This document shows, piece by piece, positions 37,289-45,915 of a stretch of DNA of 64,000 nt (positions are counted from its first letter, which is position 1; each line of letters opens with the position of its first letter). Position numbers and translations under genes: made by a program. The stretch comes from an uncultured Dysgonomonas sp. (GTDB lineage Bacteria; Bacteroidota; Bacteroidia; Bacteroidales; Dysgonomonadaceae): positions 3,964,054-4,028,053 of the forward strand of contig NZ_LT599032.1 in assembly GCF_900079725.1 (NCBI RefSeq). The letters run 5' to 3'. Below the pieces are notes generated by a model. It ran no database searches and was not told where the DNA came from. It saw only the letters and a list, made by a program, of their open reading frames with translations.

Positions 37289-38593
37289 ATGAAAACACAA
37301 GATTTATCTCGCAGAGATTTCCTGAAGAATATGGGTGTAGTAGGAGGGGGAGGACTTCTGTTATCTTCTTTACCTTTCCTGCATGCATATGCCCAGAAAA
37401 AAGAAAAGGATGTGGCAGGTTCAAAAGCCCGGCTTGCAATTATCGGAACGGGTTCAAGAGGAATGTATCATATCAATCATCTATTACAGATTCCCCATGC
37501 TGAAATAGTGGCTATATGTGACATTTACCAGCCTCATCTGGATAATGCGGCAAAGCTATGCCCAAAAGCCAAGCAGTATAAAGATTACAATGAAGCCATT
37601 AATGCTGCCGATGTCGATGGTATCCTGATTTCTACTCCTCTCAATCAGCACGCTCCTATTTCCATTGCCGGACTTAAAGCAGGTAAGCACGTATTTTGCG
37701 AAAAGTCTATGGCCAGAACTCTGGACGAATGTAAGGAGATGTATGAAGTATATAAAGAGAGCGGCAAAGTATTGTATATTGGTCTGCAACGATTGTTCGA
37801 CCCTAAATACCTGAAAGCTCTGGAACTCATACAAAACGGTACAATCGGCGAGATTGTAGGACTTCGTAATTTCTGGTATAGGAATAACGACTGGCGCAGG
37901 CCTGTACCTGAACCATCATTGGAGAAACAGATAAACTGGCGTTTATACAGGGAGTCTTCAGGTGGTTTGATGACTGAACTTGCATCACATCAACTACAGA
38001 TGGGTACTTGGGTAAATAAATCCCTGCCTGACTATATTACAGGCTTCGGTGATATTCTTTTCTGGAAAGATGGTCGCGAAGTTTACGATAGTGTAAGCGT
38101 TATTTATCATTATTCCAACGGCTTGCGTATGACATTCGAATCCATTATCTCGAATAAGCATTACGGAATGGATGAGCAGGTACTCGGTCACAAGGGTACA
38201 CTCGAACTTGCCCAGGGGTTGCTATATATGGAAAATCCAAAACCGGCTCCGGGAATACAGCAACTGATAAATCAGATAGAACATAAGGTATTCGACAGTA
38301 TACCGTTTGCCGGCCCTAGCTGGGTGCCTGAAACTGCATCTAAGGCATTGGGCGAACCTATTTTAGACAACATTCAGACGCACGACGGCTCTAATACAAC
38401 AGGTGCTGCTGTAGATGACGGTTCACTGGCACTCGTGTCGGCTTACTGTACCTCGGTCATCACCGGAGAATCAATGCCGATGCTTGTCGAAGAAGCATAT
38501 TATGCATCTGTTTTGGCTCTGTTGGGAAATAAAGCGATGGAAGAACGTTCTGTAATTGAGTTCCCTAAAGAATACGAAATACCTTACTTATAA
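37289..38593 (+). CDS. Tat-exported Gfo/Idh/MocA-family oxidoreductase with EKS motif
   Basis: 434 residues. Twin-arginine signal LSRRDFLKNMGVVGGGG at 6-22. Rossmann domain ARLAIIGTGSRGMYH. The usual EKP signature reads FCEKSMARTLDEC (EKS at 138-140), a substitution of the conserved Pro; the catalytic Lys remains. LMTELASHQLQMGTWV holds the downstream conserved His. Third oxidoreductase in a row in this array, so several oxidation or reduction steps on one sugar skeleton, or alternative substrates, are likely. Followed after 11 nt by a small membrane protein gene. Confidence 0.88.
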   Translation: MKTQDLSRRDFLKNMGVVGGGGLLLSSLPFLHAYAQKKEKDVAGSKARLAIIGTGSRGMYHINHLLQIPHAEIVAICDIYQPHLDNAAKLCPKAKQYKDYNEAINAADVDGILISTPLNQHAPISIAGLKAGKHVFCEKSMARTLDECKEMYEVYKESGKVLYIGLQRLFDPKYLKALELIQNGTIGEIVGLRNFWYRNNDWRRPVPEPSLEKQINWRLYRESSGGLMTELASHQLQMGTWVNKSLPDYITGFGDILFWKDGREVYDSVSVIYHYSNGLRMTFESIISNKHYGMDEQVLGHKGTLELAQGLLYMENPKPAPGIQQLINQIEHKVFDSIPFAGPSWVPETASKALGEPILDNIQTHDGSNTTGAAVDDGSLALVSAYCTSVITGESMPMLVEEAYYASVLALLGNKAMEERSVIEFPKEYEIPYL

Positions 38594-38604
38594 TAGACAC
38601 TAAT

Positions 38605-38871
38605 ATGAAAGATATTAAAATAAAAATAACAGCGAAAAGGCAACGGACAGAGTTAATCATATGGGGAGCCTGCTTTGTATTTGCTTTCTTATTGAATGTA
38701 TATTCCATTATTGCCTTTGATACGGAGTGGAAAGAACTGTATACACAATTGTTATGGGTGTTGAGTTTGAGTATAGGCTTCTATTTCTTAATCCTGTTTT
38801 TCCGCTTGTTGTACTGGCTGATCCGTAGTATAATCCGTAAGAAATCAACTAATAAAACAGTAGAAAAATGA
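38605..38871 (+). CDS. Small two-helix membrane protein, function unknown
   Basis: 88 residues with two hydrophobic segments (about 20-40, WGACFVFAFLLNVYSIIAF, and 50-72, LWVLSLSIGFYFLILFFRLL) and a basic C-terminus (RSIIRKKSTNK), so both ends probably lie in the cytoplasm. No known domain recognised. The stop overlaps the start of the GH28-like gene by 4 nt, and the gap behind it is 11 nt, so it is a true member of the operon. Confidence 0.75.
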   Translation: MKDIKIKITAKRQRTELIIWGACFVFAFLLNVYSIIAFDTEWKELYTQLLWVLSLSIGFYFLILFFRLLYWLIRSIIRKKSTNKTVEK

Positions 38872-40061
38872 GACTGATATTGTTTGCATTTCTGATTTTT
38901 TCCTTTTATCCGGGTATCACATTTGCTCGGGAATCAAAGAATCTTGAAAATGGCGACAAATCCATTGTAGTCAAACCGGAAGATTTTGAAGGAAAGAATA
39001 TATCCGAAAAAATTTCTAATGCGCTTGGCTTTCTGAAAGAGTGTAATGGTGGCACCATCTTGTTCAAAGATAATACTGTTTACCTTATCACGGAAGCTAT
39101 CGCCCTGCCATCCAATACAACAATGGTAGTCGACGGATGTAAAATTAAACTGGCCGACCAGATTTTTGATAATATCATCCGTTCCGGTAATCTCGATATA
39201 GATGAGCAGAATCCGAATAGCTATGTAAAACAATTATTACCTGCCAAAAATATCAGGATTGTAGGTAAAAACGGAGCTGTAATCGAAGGTGCTGAGAATT
39301 TCTACGAAGGAGTCAATCCCAAAACAGGTGTTAAGGAAAAATGGCTGGGAGATTACTGGGGATGGAGAAATTTCACAATCTTGTTTTCTTATGTAGATGG
39401 TTTTGAAATATCCGGACTGAAAGTACAGAAAACCCATAGCTGGGGCATTGTATTGACCAACGGATGCAAGAATGGCCATGTCAGCAATCTCGAATTGCAT
39501 ACCACTGTGAAAAACGGGGACGGAGTCAGCATAATACAAGGGGGATCGGATATACTGATTGAGAACATCACAGGGGAAACATCCGACGACTCCATTATTC
39601 TGGCAGCTTTTGACGAATCGAGATGGAGCAATAACAAATATGTATTTCCTCTCTTGCCTGTCAGATATTCCGATTATTCTTATGGTGGAGACATACATGA
39701 TATTACCTGCCGCAATATTGAAACATCGGGTATACACCATGTGATGATTCTCCTCCCTTCGCAACCAAAGATATATAATATTTATTGTTCCAATATCAGC
39801 GATGGACCCAAAGGCGGTAAGCGAAAAGTCATGCGTATTTACGGGAACGGACAATACGGACAAGGTTTCAAACCCGGGAATATGTATAATATCTATATGA
39901 ACGATATTCTTTCTTATAAAGCAGATATAGCCCTGGAGTTTCTCGCTCCCGTTCATAATTCGCATTTTAATAAGATAACACAGCTTAAACCCGGAGGGAA
40001 AGATGTCCTGACCGACCCGGAGAATGTGAATGTAAGAATAACAAATACGGTAAAGAAGTAG
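38868..40061 (+). CDS. Exported GH28-like right-handed beta-helix protein
   Basis: 397 residues. Signal peptide 1-21 (ending GITFA). A parallel beta-helix follows, with the polygalacturonase-type order KNGDGVSIIQGG, then ETSDDSIILAAF, then SGIHHVMILLP, at the places where GH28 enzymes carry NxD, DD and GH. So it may hydrolyse or bind a uronic-acid or rhamnose-linked glycan. The match to the GH28 catalytic signature is imperfect, and another beta-helix activity (lyase, epimerase) is possible. Translationally coupled to the 88-residue membrane protein and 19 nt ahead of the epimerase homologue. Confidence 0.75.
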   Translation: MRLILFAFLIFSFYPGITFARESKNLENGDKSIVVKPEDFEGKNISEKISNALGFLKECNGGTILFKDNTVYLITEAIALPSNTTMVVDGCKIKLADQIFDNIIRSGNLDIDEQNPNSYVKQLLPAKNIRIVGKNGAVIEGAENFYEGVNPKTGVKEKWLGDYWGWRNFTILFSYVDGFEISGLKVQKTHSWGIVLTNGCKNGHVSNLELHTTVKNGDGVSIIQGGSDILIENITGETSDDSIILAAFDESRWSNNKYVFPLLPVRYSDYSYGGDIHDITCRNIETSGIHHVMILLPSQPKIYNIYCSNISDGPKGGKRKVMRIYGNGQYGQGFKPGNMYNIYMNDILSYKADIALEFLAPVHNSHFNKITQLKPGGKDVLTDPENVNVRITNTVKK

Positions 40062-40080
40062 ACAAAAAACTGACGAATTT

Positions 40081-41109
40081 ATGATAAACACACCACAAAA
40101 TGAACGGGAGTTAAACGACTTAGTTTCTCAACCGTCCGGCCAGCTTATTGACTTTATTAAAACACTTTCCGGTGATATTTCTATATTGGGAGCAAACGGA
40201 AAGATAGGATTATCCTTATCCCTTATGGCAAAAAGAGCCATAGAAATGGCCAATGTAGATAAGAAAGTGTATGCTGTTTCCCGGTTTTTATCAGATGAGG
40301 GCAGACTGTTACTCGAAGAATATGGTATTGAAACCATTGCCTGCGACCTGAATGACAGGGAACAGGTGAAATCGTTGCCCAAAACGGAAAATGTAATATT
40401 TATGGCCGGACGGAAGTTCGGAACACAGGGTTCTGAACCATACACATGGGCCATGAATGTATTAATGCCCGCCGTTTGTGCCGAACATTACAAAGATTCG
40501 AAGATAGTCGCCTTCTCCACAGGTTGTGTCTATTCATTAGTATCTAAAGATACAGGCGGGTCTGTAGAGGCTGACCGCCCCGCCCCGGTAGGAGAATATG
40601 CCCAGTCCTGTCTGGGACGCGAACGCATATTCGAATATTATTCCCTTACAGAAAAAACGCCGGTATTGCTTTTGCGCCTCAATTATTCTACTGACCTGCG
40701 GTATGGCGTCTTATGTGATATTGCAAAGAAGATATGGAATGATGAGCCGGTAGTGACAGATTGTGCTTATTTCAATATCTCGTGGCAAGGGGATGTAAAT
40801 AACTATACATTGCTTGCATTGAGTGAATGTTCGTCCCCTGCAAATTATTTAAATATAACAGGCCCTGAAATACTTTCTGTGGTAGAAGTTGCGAAGGAGA
40901 TGGCAAGTATAATGGGCAAGAAGGCCATAATCAAATGTACCGAAAATGACAGGTCGTATCTGAATGATGCCGCAAAATCGTTCAGGCTCTTTGGCAAACC
41001 TTCTGTAACAGCAAAAGAACTTATCCGCATGCAAGCAGAATGGATTATGCAGGGTGGTAAAGATATAGATATACCTACTCACTTTGAAGTAGGTGACGGT
41101 AAATTTTAA
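40081..41109 (+). CDS. NAD-dependent epimerase/dehydratase-family protein with altered catalytic motif
   Basis: 342 residues, cytoplasmic. An extended short-chain dehydrogenase fold: nucleotide-binding ISILGANGKIGLSLSLMAK (about 34-52), then ENVIFMAGRKFGT, AFSTGCVYS (Ser) and VGEYAQSCLGRERI. In the standard YxxxK pair, the Tyr is present but the Lys is replaced by Cys (YAQSC). This is rare for an active enzyme of the family. A C-terminal LNITGPEILSVVEVAKEMA matches the family's substrate-side helix. Followed by the 460-bp repeat A and then the aldolase gene. Possibly a sugar-binding or non-canonical enzyme. Confidence 0.82.
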   Translation: MINTPQNERELNDLVSQPSGQLIDFIKTLSGDISILGANGKIGLSLSLMAKRAIEMANVDKKVYAVSRFLSDEGRLLLEEYGIETIACDLNDREQVKSLPKTENVIFMAGRKFGTQGSEPYTWAMNVLMPAVCAEHYKDSKIVAFSTGCVYSLVSKDTGGSVEADRPAPVGEYAQSCLGRERIFEYYSLTEKTPVLLLRLNYSTDLRYGVLCDIAKKIWNDEPVVTDCAYFNISWQGDVNNYTLLALSECSSPANYLNITGPEILSVVEVAKEMASIMGKKAIIKCTENDRSYLNDAAKSFRLFGKPSVTAKELIRMQAEWIMQGGKDIDIPTHFEVGDGKF

Positions 41110-41193
41110 TTAAGTAACTAATGGTATGTTTTATGTTCTATTATTTTATACATAGCTACTATCTTAATTTAAACTTGGATGCTTTAGTTTATT

Positions 41194-41653
41194 GCTGCCG
41201 CGTCCTCCCGGGCTTGTCCTTCCTTTTGGCATTGCCCAAAAGGAAGCAAAAAGCTAGCGCTTCGTTCCTCGGCGACCCACAATCGGTTTGCCGGCTGAAA
41301 GTGACAAACGGGCTATCGCCCCGTCCCTTTCCACGCCGTCTGTGCCGTGTGGGTGCCCCGCCTGCGGAACTAATGCGCGTCCGCTGACGCACGAGTAAGC
41401 GAAGCCCTTCGATGATCAAATACGCGTCAGCCTCCCGTGCCTTCGTTCTTAAGGCGGGGTACCCAATCCGAAAGCGGAGGCGAAGAGCAAAATGGGGTAG
41501 CTGCTATACAAATCTGATAATCGAGCACTAGATGAGTCAGTATTATTTTGCTCCGCCGTAGCTTCGGTTTTGGGTCGCCGGGGAACGAGCACTAGCCTTT
41601 TGGTTCGTTTTGGGCAATGCCAAAATGAACAATTAAGCCAAACACAGTGGCGA
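41194..41653. repeat. G+C-rich dispersed repeat, copy A (~460 bp)
   Basis: It fills the gap between the epimerase and aldolase genes. The left end (CCTTTTGGCATTGCCCAAAAGG near 41223) is a small palindrome, and its reverse complement recurs at the right end of copy B. The right end (TTTTGGGCAATGCC near 41608) recurs inverted as the left end of copy C. Markedly richer in G+C than the flanks. Short ORFs inside are not credible genes. No transposase is present. Confidence 0.85.
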
Positions 41654-41703
41654 CTAAAATAATAAAACTTTAAAAATAACAAACATAACTAAAACACTTA
41701 TCT

Positions 41704-42771
41704 ATGAAAATCACAGATATCGATATAGACTTACTAAATACATTCCGAAAAGGAACCGTTATTCCCGCCACTCCTTTGGCCTTGACCAAAGGCCGTAAAT
41801 TGGATGAACGGTATCAGAAGGCGCTTGTCCGTTATTATATCGATTGCGGGGTGGGTGGAATAGCTATAGGTGTTCATTCCACTCAATTCGAGATTCGAGA
41901 ACACGGAATGTATGAAAGCCTGCTGACTCTTGTATCCAAAGAGATAGACTCTTGGTCTGACTTACAGAATAAAAAAATACTGAAAATAGCAGGCGTCTGC
42001 GGAAAAACCGAACAGGCCGTCGGTGAAGCATCCTTCGCTGTGTCGGCAGGTTATCATGCGGCACTGGTAAGCCTTTCCGCACTGAAAAATAATTGCCTTG
42101 ATGATCTTATTAAACATTGTCGAAGAATTGCCCAAATAATGCCCATTATAGGTTTCTATATGCAACCTTCGGTGGGCGGAATCGTGTTACCTTTTGAGTT
42201 TTGGAAGGAGTTTGCTTCTATTCCGAATGTACTTGGGATAAAAGCAGCTCCTTTTGATAGATACAAAACTTTCGATGTAGTCAGGGCGATTTGCGAATCC
42301 GGAAAAGAGGATGACATAACTCTATACACAGGCAATGACGATAATATCATTATAGATTTGCTTACCGAATATAAAGTTGAGACTACAAAAGGGACTAAAA
42401 GTCTGAGAATAAAAGGCGGATTACTCGGGCATTGGTGCGTATGGACTCAAAAAGCTGTTGAGCTTCTGGATGAAGTCCATACTATCATTGCTTCCGGAAA
42501 AGATATTCCTGCTGAATTATTGACACGTGCCGTACAGATTACGGATTCGAACGCGGCATTTTTCGATTCCAGGAATAATTTTTCCGGCTGTATTCCCGGC
42601 TTACACGAAGTCTTGTTCAGGCAGGGGCTTATGACCAATGTATTATGCCTGAATACCGAAGAGGTATTGTCGGATGGGCAAAAAGATGAAATATCCAGAG
42701 TGTACAGGTCTTATCCGCATCTGAATGACGATGAATTTATCCGGATGAATCTTAATAAGTGGTTAATGTAA
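41704..42771 (+). CDS. DapA/NAL-family (dihydrodipicolinate synthase-like) aldolase
   Basis: 355 residues, cytoplasmic, longer than DapA (about 290). A TIM-barrel aldolase: PATPLALTKGRKLDERY near the start, FYMQPSVGG with Tyr152 (the family's catalytic Tyr) and VLGIKAAPFDRYKTF with the Schiff-base Lys180. YTGNDDNI follows. The family includes dihydrodipicolinate synthase, N-acetylneuraminate lyase and keto-deoxy-sugar-acid aldolases. Within a sugar-catabolic array a 2-keto-3-deoxy acid or related aldolase/dehydratase role is likelier than lysine synthesis. The next gene starts 14 nt downstream. Confidence 0.85.
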   Translation: MKITDIDIDLLNTFRKGTVIPATPLALTKGRKLDERYQKALVRYYIDCGVGGIAIGVHSTQFEIREHGMYESLLTLVSKEIDSWSDLQNKKILKIAGVCGKTEQAVGEASFAVSAGYHAALVSLSALKNNCLDDLIKHCRRIAQIMPIIGFYMQPSVGGIVLPFEFWKEFASIPNVLGIKAAPFDRYKTFDVVRAICESGKEDDITLYTGNDDNIIIDLLTEYKVETTKGTKSLRIKGGLLGHWCVWTQKAVELLDEVHTIIASGKDIPAELLTRAVQITDSNAAFFDSRNNFSGCIPGLHEVLFRQGLMTNVLCLNTEEVLSDGQKDEISRVYRSYPHLNDDEFIRMNLNKWLM

Positions 42772-42785
42772 ACGACGATAATGAT

Positions 42786-44006
42786 ATGAAGATAAAAAAT
42801 CCTTTCTTTCAGCAACTGTTTTCATCGTTCGGTCCCGGACTAATAACGGCAGCACTCGTTTTAGGTCCGGGTACTATTACTGTTTGCAGTAATGCGGGGG
42901 CACTTACAGGTTATTCTATGCTGTGGGTAATTGTTGTTTCCAGCTTGTTTATGATCTGTATGACACGGGTTGCAGCCAAGATGGGGTGTGTATCTCCCGT
43001 ATCATTATTGACTAATATCGAAAATAATTACGGCCGCATAGTGGCTATACTTGTCGGGTTCAGCGTTTGTTTCAGTTGCTCGGGATTCCAGACAGGCAAT
43101 ACAATCGGATTAGGCATATCATTGAATGAACTTTTTGGCGGAAGCCTTGCTTTGTGGACAGTTATATTCCTGATCGTCACCCTTATTTTTATCTGGACAT
43201 CCAGCAACTTTTATTCATTACTGGAAAAGACAATGATATTTCTGGTAATGATAATGATAGTCGCTTTCGTAGGAAACCTTTTCTTCATAGATATTGACGG
43301 GGGAAGTCTTTTTAAAGGACTTATCCCGTCTATTCCGTCACCTTCGAATAAAGCCCTGTGGATAGCGGTTGCCTCTACCTCATTTAGTGTTGCCGGAGCT
43401 GCCGGGCAGGCATATATGGTACAAGGGAAAAAATGGAAAGCCGAAGATCTTAAGAAAGGACTGAGAGATGCTACTTTCGGCATTCTTATTTTGAGCGCTT
43501 TAGGAGCTATTATAATTATTACATCAGCAGCTATTATGCACCCTAAGGGCTTAACTATAAAAAATGCCGTTGATATGGCACTGCAATTGGAGCCTTTTCT
43601 TGGCTCTTTCGGTAAGTGGCTTTTCCTTATAGGCTTGTTTGCCACATCTTTTTCGTCATACGTTTCCAATGCGGCATTGGGCGGAATGTTTCTGTGTGAA
43701 GCATTACATCTGGGTAAATCTATAAATGACCGCTGGGTAAAAGTATTTGCTTCCGGCATATTAGTTCTGGGTACAATTATCGCGATCATATTTGGTTCCA
43801 ACCCTATTCAGCTGATTGTTTTTGCGCAATCTATGACCATATTCGGGGCGCCGATTGTTGCTGTAGCGATTCTGTTTCTATCTAATAACAAGAAAGTGGT
43901 AGGAGACTACCGGAATTCCCATATTCTGAATATCGTTCTGACCATTGCTACGGCGTGGGCAATATTTATTTCTGTAAATCAACTTATTGCTTTAATTCAA
44001 AACTAA
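42786..44006 (+). CDS. NRAMP-family-like membrane transporter lacking canonical metal motifs
   Basis: 406 residues from the ATG at 42786. A GTG at 42759 is inside the aldolase gene and is less likely. Eleven or so transmembrane helices; the start FGPGLITAALVLGPGTITVCSNAGA matches the first helix of NRAMP proteins. The metal-binding DPGN is replaced by GPGT, and the sixth-helix MPH-like motif by AAGQAYMVQ. So the protein has the fold but not the known Mn/Fe ligands and may carry another substrate. Between the aldolase (14 nt) and M20 hydrolase (6 nt) genes, it could import a catabolic substrate. Confidence 0.8.
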   Translation: MKIKNPFFQQLFSSFGPGLITAALVLGPGTITVCSNAGALTGYSMLWVIVVSSLFMICMTRVAAKMGCVSPVSLLTNIENNYGRIVAILVGFSVCFSCSGFQTGNTIGLGISLNELFGGSLALWTVIFLIVTLIFIWTSSNFYSLLEKTMIFLVMIMIVAFVGNLFFIDIDGGSLFKGLIPSIPSPSNKALWIAVASTSFSVAGAAGQAYMVQGKKWKAEDLKKGLRDATFGILILSALGAIIIITSAAIMHPKGLTIKNAVDMALQLEPFLGSFGKWLFLIGLFATSFSSYVSNAALGGMFLCEALHLGKSINDRWVKVFASGILVLGTIIAIIFGSNPIQLIVFAQSMTIFGAPIVAVAILFLSNNKKVVGDYRNSHILNIVLTIATAWAIFISVNQLIALIQN

Positions 44007-44012
44007 GTAATT

Positions 44013-45302
44013 ATGGAAAAGATGAAGGAAGCCGTTGAAAAGGCAATAGACCGGAATGCAGCAGAGATTATCGGGCTGGTAAAAGATATAGAACAGCATC
44101 CCGAACTGGGCTTTCAGGAACATCGCACTTCTAAGCTTGTAGCCGATTTCCTTCGCGGATGCTCTTATCAAGTAGAAGATGGATTGGCTTTAACGGGATT
44201 GAAAACTTCATTAAAATCCGGAAAAAACAAATATACTGTTGCATTTATCGGAGAACTGGATGGCATCATATGTAAAGACAGTCCTAAAGCATCGCCTGCC
44301 GACGGGGCAACCCACACCTGCGGGCATAATTTGCAATTGGGTATTCTGATGCTTATAGCCAAAGCGATGAAGGAAGCCGGTATAGCAGGACAGTTGGATG
44401 GAAATGTTGCATTTATGGCTATCCCTGCCGAGGAGTATATTCAGTTGGAATACAGGCGGCAACTCAGGAAAGAGAATAAAATAAAATACCTGAGCGGAAA
44501 ACAGGAGTTTATCCGTCTCGGACTATTCGATGATATAGATGCCGCTATAATGCTTCATGCCGAACCAAACAGTGAAGAAGCATCGATACATATATACGGG
44601 ACAGGCAACGGATTCGAACTGAAAGATGTTCATTGCAAAGGAAAAACAGCCCATGCCGCTGCCGCCCCCCATGAAGGAATAAATGCCTTGCATGCGCTTA
44701 TTCAGGGGATAAACAATATTAATGCTTTACGCGATACTTTCCGTGACGAAGATCATAGCCGCATACATTATATTATCACCAAAGGCGGGGACAATGTGAA
44801 CAGTGTTCCTTCCGATACAGCCCTTCAGGGATATGTACGTTCGGCTTCCATCCGGTCGATAAAGGAACTTTCCTCAAAATTCGATAAGGCGTTCCTTTCC
44901 GCAGGGGAAAACTTCAACGCCAAAATGTCGGTCTCCACATCCGCCGGATATATGCCTCTTATCTGTAACCATTCATTGAATGAAATTTTTGTAAGCAATG
45001 CTGGAAACTTTCTGCCTGAGGATAAGATTTACAATAAAGGACATTTTATGGCTTCGACCGATCTGGGTGATTTATCCCATCTTATGCCCGTTATTCAGCC
45101 AATGATGGGAGGTATAAAGGGTGGCTTGCATTCTCCCGATTTTGAAGTGGTCGATTATAACGCTGCTATAACACTTCCGGCAAAGATAGCTGCTAATACA
45201 ATTATTGATTTGCTGAGTAATAATACATTGTCTGCCATACTGCAAGATTATAAGCCGGAACTGAGTAAAAAAGAATATCTCCATCTGATGGATAAAAAAT
45301 GA
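44013..45302 (+). CDS. M20-family metallohydrolase (amidohydrolase/peptidase)
   Basis: 429 residues, no signal peptide. Metal-binding and catalytic segments of M20D-type enzymes are present: HPELGFQEHRTS (28-40), GELDGI (Asp83), THTCGHNLQLG (His101, Cys103, His105), AIPAEEYIQ and MLHAEPN. A dimerisation-lid region (KGKTAHAAAAPHEGINAL) is in the middle. The family removes acyl or aminoacyl groups from amide bonds, for example N-acyl amino acids. In this array it may deacylate an N-acyl sugar derivative or a peptide side group. It follows the NRAMP-like gene by 6 nt and is followed by repeat B. Confidence 0.87.
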   Translation: MEKMKEAVEKAIDRNAAEIIGLVKDIEQHPELGFQEHRTSKLVADFLRGCSYQVEDGLALTGLKTSLKSGKNKYTVAFIGELDGIICKDSPKASPADGATHTCGHNLQLGILMLIAKAMKEAGIAGQLDGNVAFMAIPAEEYIQLEYRRQLRKENKIKYLSGKQEFIRLGLFDDIDAAIMLHAEPNSEEASIHIYGTGNGFELKDVHCKGKTAHAAAAPHEGINALHALIQGINNINALRDTFRDEDHSRIHYIITKGGDNVNSVPSDTALQGYVRSASIRSIKELSSKFDKAFLSAGENFNAKMSVSTSAGYMPLICNHSLNEIFVSNAGNFLPEDKIYNKGHFMASTDLGDLSHLMPVIQPMMGGIKGGLHSPDFEVVDYNAAITLPAKIAANTIIDLLSNNTLSAILQDYKPELSKKEYLHLMDKK

Positions 45303-45370
45303 ATAATGTGAATCAAGGGTTGAATTTAAATGTTGAATTTTTTTATGTATTTTTTTCTACGCGCAATTAA

Positions 45371-45831
45371 AATTGCTTGTGTTCCTTTTGGCCAAATCCC
45401 CAAAAGGAACCAAAAACGCTTTAGCGCCCTGCTTCAAAGGCCGACCCGTAACGGACTAAAAGACGAAACGGAAAAACTCGCTCCGAAGATTGCAAAATTC
45501 GAATTAGCAACTAAGCTCAAACACGTTTCCGTTTTTTCGTCTTTTCATCCTACGGGTACCCCGTCCGTGAAGCTAACGGCGCAGGCTGACGCATATCTAT
45601 TCACCAAATGGCTTTGCTTACGAAGGCGTCAGCGGACGCGCATTAGTGACGCAGGCGGGGCACCCAATTCGTTGCGGACGGCGTAGAATCAAACGGGGCG
45701 ATAGCCCGTTTGTTTGATTCAGCCGGCAAAACGATTTTGGGTCGCCGAGGAACTTAGCGCTAGCCTTTTGCTTCCTTTTGGGCAATGCCAAAAGGAAGGT
45801 CAAGCCCGGGAGGGCGCGGCAGGATTGAGCC
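45371..45831. repeat. G+C-rich dispersed repeat, copy B (~460 bp)
   Basis: It lies between the M20 and heparinase-type genes. The right end (TTTTGGGCAATGCCAAAAGG near 45775, then AAGCCCGGGAGGGCGCGGCA) is the reverse complement of copy A's left end over about 70 nt. The left end carries a related palindrome (CCTTTTGGCCAAATCCCCAA). The inner block with GCGTCAGCGGACGCGCATTA and GGGCGATAGCCCGTTTGT matches copy C directly and copy A inverted. ORFs within it are not genes. Confidence 0.85.
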
Positions 45832-45915
45832 GAAACTCCCAATTATATGACAAAAGATAGTAATACATAAAACCAACATTTAATTTCAACTCATAATTCA
45901 TATAAATATTAAACG

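Noticed and set aside
39237-40091. 284-residue antisense frame over the GH28-like gene
   Set aside because: Shadow of a real coding gene; no signal, domain or spacing logic of its own.
41121-41842. Open frames within and near repeat A
   Set aside because: They follow the repeat ends, show RRK/GLSPR-type low-information sequence and recur only because the repeat is G+C-rich; the copies carry different frames.
42759-42785. GTG start for the NRAMP-like gene
   Set aside because: It lies inside the aldolase gene and adds a hydrophilic stretch; the ATG at 42786 leads directly into the conserved first helix.
43211-43801. 196-residue antisense frame over the NRAMP-like gene
   Set aside because: Mirror of hydrophobic codons; no independent support.
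45330-45842. 118- and 74-residue open frames across repeat B
   Set aside because: Non-coding repeat sequence; no leader, no homologue-like motif, and the frames end at repeat borders.
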